Source: Candidatus Nanopelagicaceae bacterium (GTDB taxonomy: Bacteria; Actinomycetota; Actinomycetes; Nanopelagicales; Nanopelagicaceae). Taken from it: DNA of 8,431 nucleotides. This document shows positions 7,187 to 8,431 of this stretch, one piece after another. Position numbers and translations under genes: made by a program. The notes beneath the pieces were generated by a model. The model saw only the letters and a list, made by a program, of their open reading frames with translations. It was not told where the DNA came from and made no database searches. Every line of letters begins with the position of its first letter. The stretch's first letter is position 1. Location of the stretch: positions 1 to 8,431 of the forward strand of contig JALQWD010000058.1 in the NCBI GenBank assembly GCA_023260175.1. Reading direction: 5' to 3'.

Positions 7187-7891
7187 ATGGCAGCACCGAA
7201 GAAGAAAGATAATGTCACTCGAAATTTAGTAATTGGCATGGTGGCACTGGTTGTTGCAGTGACCATCGGCGTTTCTTTCACAAGTAATAATTCGAAAGAG
7301 GCGAAAGCTAATGCCGCAATTCCATCTTCAGTTGAAAAAAGTGAAGGCTACGGGATCGTTTTTAACAAAGGAGTCTCCGGAGTACCAAAGATTGATATTT
7401 GGGAAGATTTCCAATGCCCAGTTTGTAGAGATTTTGAAGCTGTAAATAATGATCAGATACGTGAATGGATTGATGCCAAAAAAGTTGTGGCGGTATTCCA
7501 TCCACTTTCATTTATCGGTTCTCAAAATCCTGGATTAGCCAACGAATCTGCTGCGATGGCAAATGCTGCTGCATGTTCAGCTGATGAAGGTAAATTCTTG
7601 CAGTATCACGAAGCGCTATATGCAAATCAAGCAAGTTCTGAGAATTCTGGCAAATGGAATGCCACCACTTTAATAGCTTTGGGCGCTAACTTAAAAATAA
7701 CTTCAAAGAACTTCTCTGATTGTGTAACTCAAGGCAAGTACCTTGGTTGGGTTGAAAATGTTGCTTCAGATGGCGCAGCAAGGAACGTCGATTCAACACC
7801 TACAGTTTTCATCAATGGTAAAGAGATTGAAAGATTACAAAAGAATTACTTTGATGCAGCTACCTTCAAAAATCTAGTATTTAAGAAGTAA
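7187..7891 (+). CDS. Membrane-anchored DsbA-like thiol:disulfide oxidoreductase
   Basis: This 234-residue protein has a basic N-terminus (KKK at 5-7), one hydrophobic segment at about 14-31, and an extracytoplasmic thioredoxin-fold domain with a DsbA-type helical insert. The active site is FQCPVC with Cys77 and Cys80, and STPTVFING (203-211) carries the expected cis-proline at 205. Two further cysteines, Cys130 and Cys179, have spacing close to the structural disulfide described for M. tuberculosis DsbA. No lipobox follows the hydrophobic segment, so it is probably a signal anchor, not a lipoprotein signal. The likely role is making or reshuffling disulfides in exported proteins; the substrate is unknown. 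The chosen ATG gives a natural MAAPKKK start, while TTG 7154 would add 11 residues. It lies 43 nt after trpA and abuts lgt, both common neighbours in Actinomycetota. Confidence 0.88.
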   Translation: MAAPKKKDNVTRNLVIGMVALVVAVTIGVSFTSNNSKEAKANAAIPSSVEKSEGYGIVFNKGVSGVPKIDIWEDFQCPVCRDFEAVNNDQIREWIDAKKVVAVFHPLSFIGSQNPGLANESAAMANAAACSADEGKFLQYHEALYANQASSENSGKWNATTLIALGANLKITSKNFSDCVTQGKYLGWVENVASDGAARNVDSTPTVFINGKEIERLQKNYFDAATFKNLVFKK

Positions 7892-8320
7892 TTGTTTCTT
7901 AATTACATACCAACGCCAACGGTCTCACAATTTTCTGTTGGACCGCTGACTTTTCATGCATATGCGCTATGCATTATTTTGGGAATAGTTGTTGCAATAT
8001 GGCTTACCGATAAGCGTTATCAAGCTGCAGGTGGATCGCCTCATGTAATTAGTGACTTGGCAATTTGGGTAGTGCCGGGTGGTGTAATCGGCGCGCGTAT
8101 CTACCATGTAATTTCATCACCTGAATATTTCTTTGGCTCAAAAGGTGATCCAATAGATATTTTCAAAATCTGGGAGGGCGGCCTAGGAATTTGGGGAGCT
8201 ATTGCAGGTGGTTTCCTCGTAGCACTTTGGAAATACAAACGTGAAATCCCATTCATTGTTTTTGCAGATGCAATTGCGCCTGGTTTATTAATTACTTGTG
8301 CTGAATCTATTTTGGTTTGA
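7892..8320 (+). CDS. lgt: Prolipoprotein diacylglyceryl transferase, N-terminal part, broken at a foreign junction
   Basis: Lgt transfers diacylglycerol from phosphatidylglycerol to the lipobox cysteine of prolipoproteins at the cytoplasmic membrane. The start is a TTG immediately after the stop of the DsbA-like gene. Family features are YIPTP (5-9), GPLTFHAYALCIILGI (17-32) with the first membrane segment, GGVIGARIYHV (63-73), IWEGGLGIWGA (93-103) and PFIVFADAIAPGLL (120-133). After residue 133 or 134 the family should continue with an AQAIGRxGNxxNQE-like block holding the essential arginine and asparagine. Instead the frame reads TCAESILV and stops at 8318-8320. Lgt proteins are normally over 250 residues, so about half is missing, including the catalytic core. 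The break coincides with a composition change, so the true gene is probably intact in the organism and is cut here by a chimeric join. Only 7892 to about 8293 should be taken as lgt. Confidence 0.9.
   Translation: MFLNYIPTPTVSQFSVGPLTFHAYALCIILGIVVAIWLTDKRYQAAGGSPHVISDLAIWVVPGGVIGARIYHVISSPEYFFGSKGDPIDIFKIWEGGLGIWGAIAGGFLVALWKYKREIPFIVFADAIAPGLLITCAESILV
8284..8297. other. Junction between lgt and unrelated AT-rich DNA
   Basis: To the left the + strand encodes conserved Lgt sequence ending PGLL(I). To the right the + strand has no family similarity and stops within eight codons, G+C drops to about 25% by hand count over 8291-8431, and the minus strand is open with a coherent protein pattern. 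The breakpoint falls in TTTATTAATTAC, AT-rich and ambiguous to a few bases, as expected for a short-homology join. Confidence 0.8.
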
Positions 8321-8430
8321 ACTGAATCTATTCTTCTTTCATAACCTTTTACATCAGTTCTAATACTGTTTGTAGTAAAAATGTTATAACCTAATAGTGC
8401 AATAACAATTAATATAAGAATGTTTTGTTT
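8290..8430 (-). CDS. N-terminal fragment of a membrane-anchored coiled-coil protein, phage-like
   Basis: Read from 8430 leftward, the minus strand encodes 47 residues up to the junction. They begin KQNILILIVIALLGYNIF, a strongly hydrophobic segment, and continue with SIRTDVKGYERRIDSVQTK and IDSAQVI. Val27, Ile34 and Ile41 are seven residues apart, and Tyr30, Val37 and Ala44 form a second heptad position, so a coiled coil is likely after the membrane segment. The codon before AAA ends in T at 8431, which would suit a start such as Met-Asn just outside the window. From memory, small proteins of this build (membrane helix, then TDV..Y..IDS.Q repeats) occur in AT-rich tailed phages of aquatic bacteria; I cannot name the family. 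Function is unknown, and the frame would run on into antisense lgt, so only the part right of the junction is meaningful. Confidence 0.6.
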
Positions 8431-8431
8431 A

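Noticed and set aside
7171..7212. 13-codon frame before and overlapping the DsbA-like gene, possible leader peptide
   Set aside because: It encodes an acidic run (MEEEENGSTEEER) that is simply the frame shift of the lysine-rich coding and purine-rich leader; it has no proper ribosome site and no regulatory codons.
8294..8320. Novel short C-terminus of Lgt (TCAESILV)
   Set aside because: It is read from the foreign AT-rich segment whose coding signal is on the other strand, so it is a by-product of the junction.

Overview
The window is a stretch of chromosomal amino-acid biosynthesis genes from a low-to-mid G+C bacterium. The likely source is a streamlined member of the Actinomycetota, for example a freshwater acI/Nanopelagicales-type organism. 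Three things point there. First, the gene order is hisB-hisH-priA-hisF-hisI-trpE-(small membrane gene)-trpC-trpB-trpA-DsbA-like-lgt. Second, the HisA-family enzyme has the features of the actinobacterial bifunctional PriA. Third, there is no trpF beside trpC or trpB. The lineage call is inference from gene order and protein style, not a database result.

Layout: positions 1-2741 hold the end of hisB, then hisH, priA, hisF and hisI (histidine pathway). Positions 2728-7143 hold trpE, a 56-codon membrane-protein gene (4212-4382), trpC, trpB and trpA (tryptophan pathway). Positions 7187-7891 encode a membrane-anchored DsbA-like thiol oxidoreductase, and 7892 onward begins lgt. All these genes are on the + strand. 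They are packed with overlaps of 1 to 14 nt or gaps of at most 22 nt up to trpA, with 43 nt before the DsbA-like gene, so one transcription unit is likely. No promoter, attenuator, leader peptide or terminator could be supported, and no gene-free stretch exceeds 300 bases.

The pathways interlock. HisH and HisF form the imidazole-glycerol-phosphate synthase. PriA supplies HisF with its substrate and probably also performs the TrpF step that feeds TrpC. TrpA and TrpB form tryptophan synthase. HisE, HisG, TrpD and TrpG are not here and must lie elsewhere if present.

The last roughly 140 bases do not belong with the rest. At about 8284-8297 the lgt reading frame leaves its family pattern, G+C falls to about 25%, and the minus strand becomes an open frame for a hydrophobic segment plus heptad-repeat coiled coil, in the style of small phage proteins. 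An assembly or amplification chimera at a contig end is the simplest reading; a real insertion into lgt is the alternative. I found no convincing undescribed multi-gene system. The features most worth a second look are this junction, the unlisted 56-residue membrane protein inside the trp cluster, and a 20-bp duplication between trpB and trpA.
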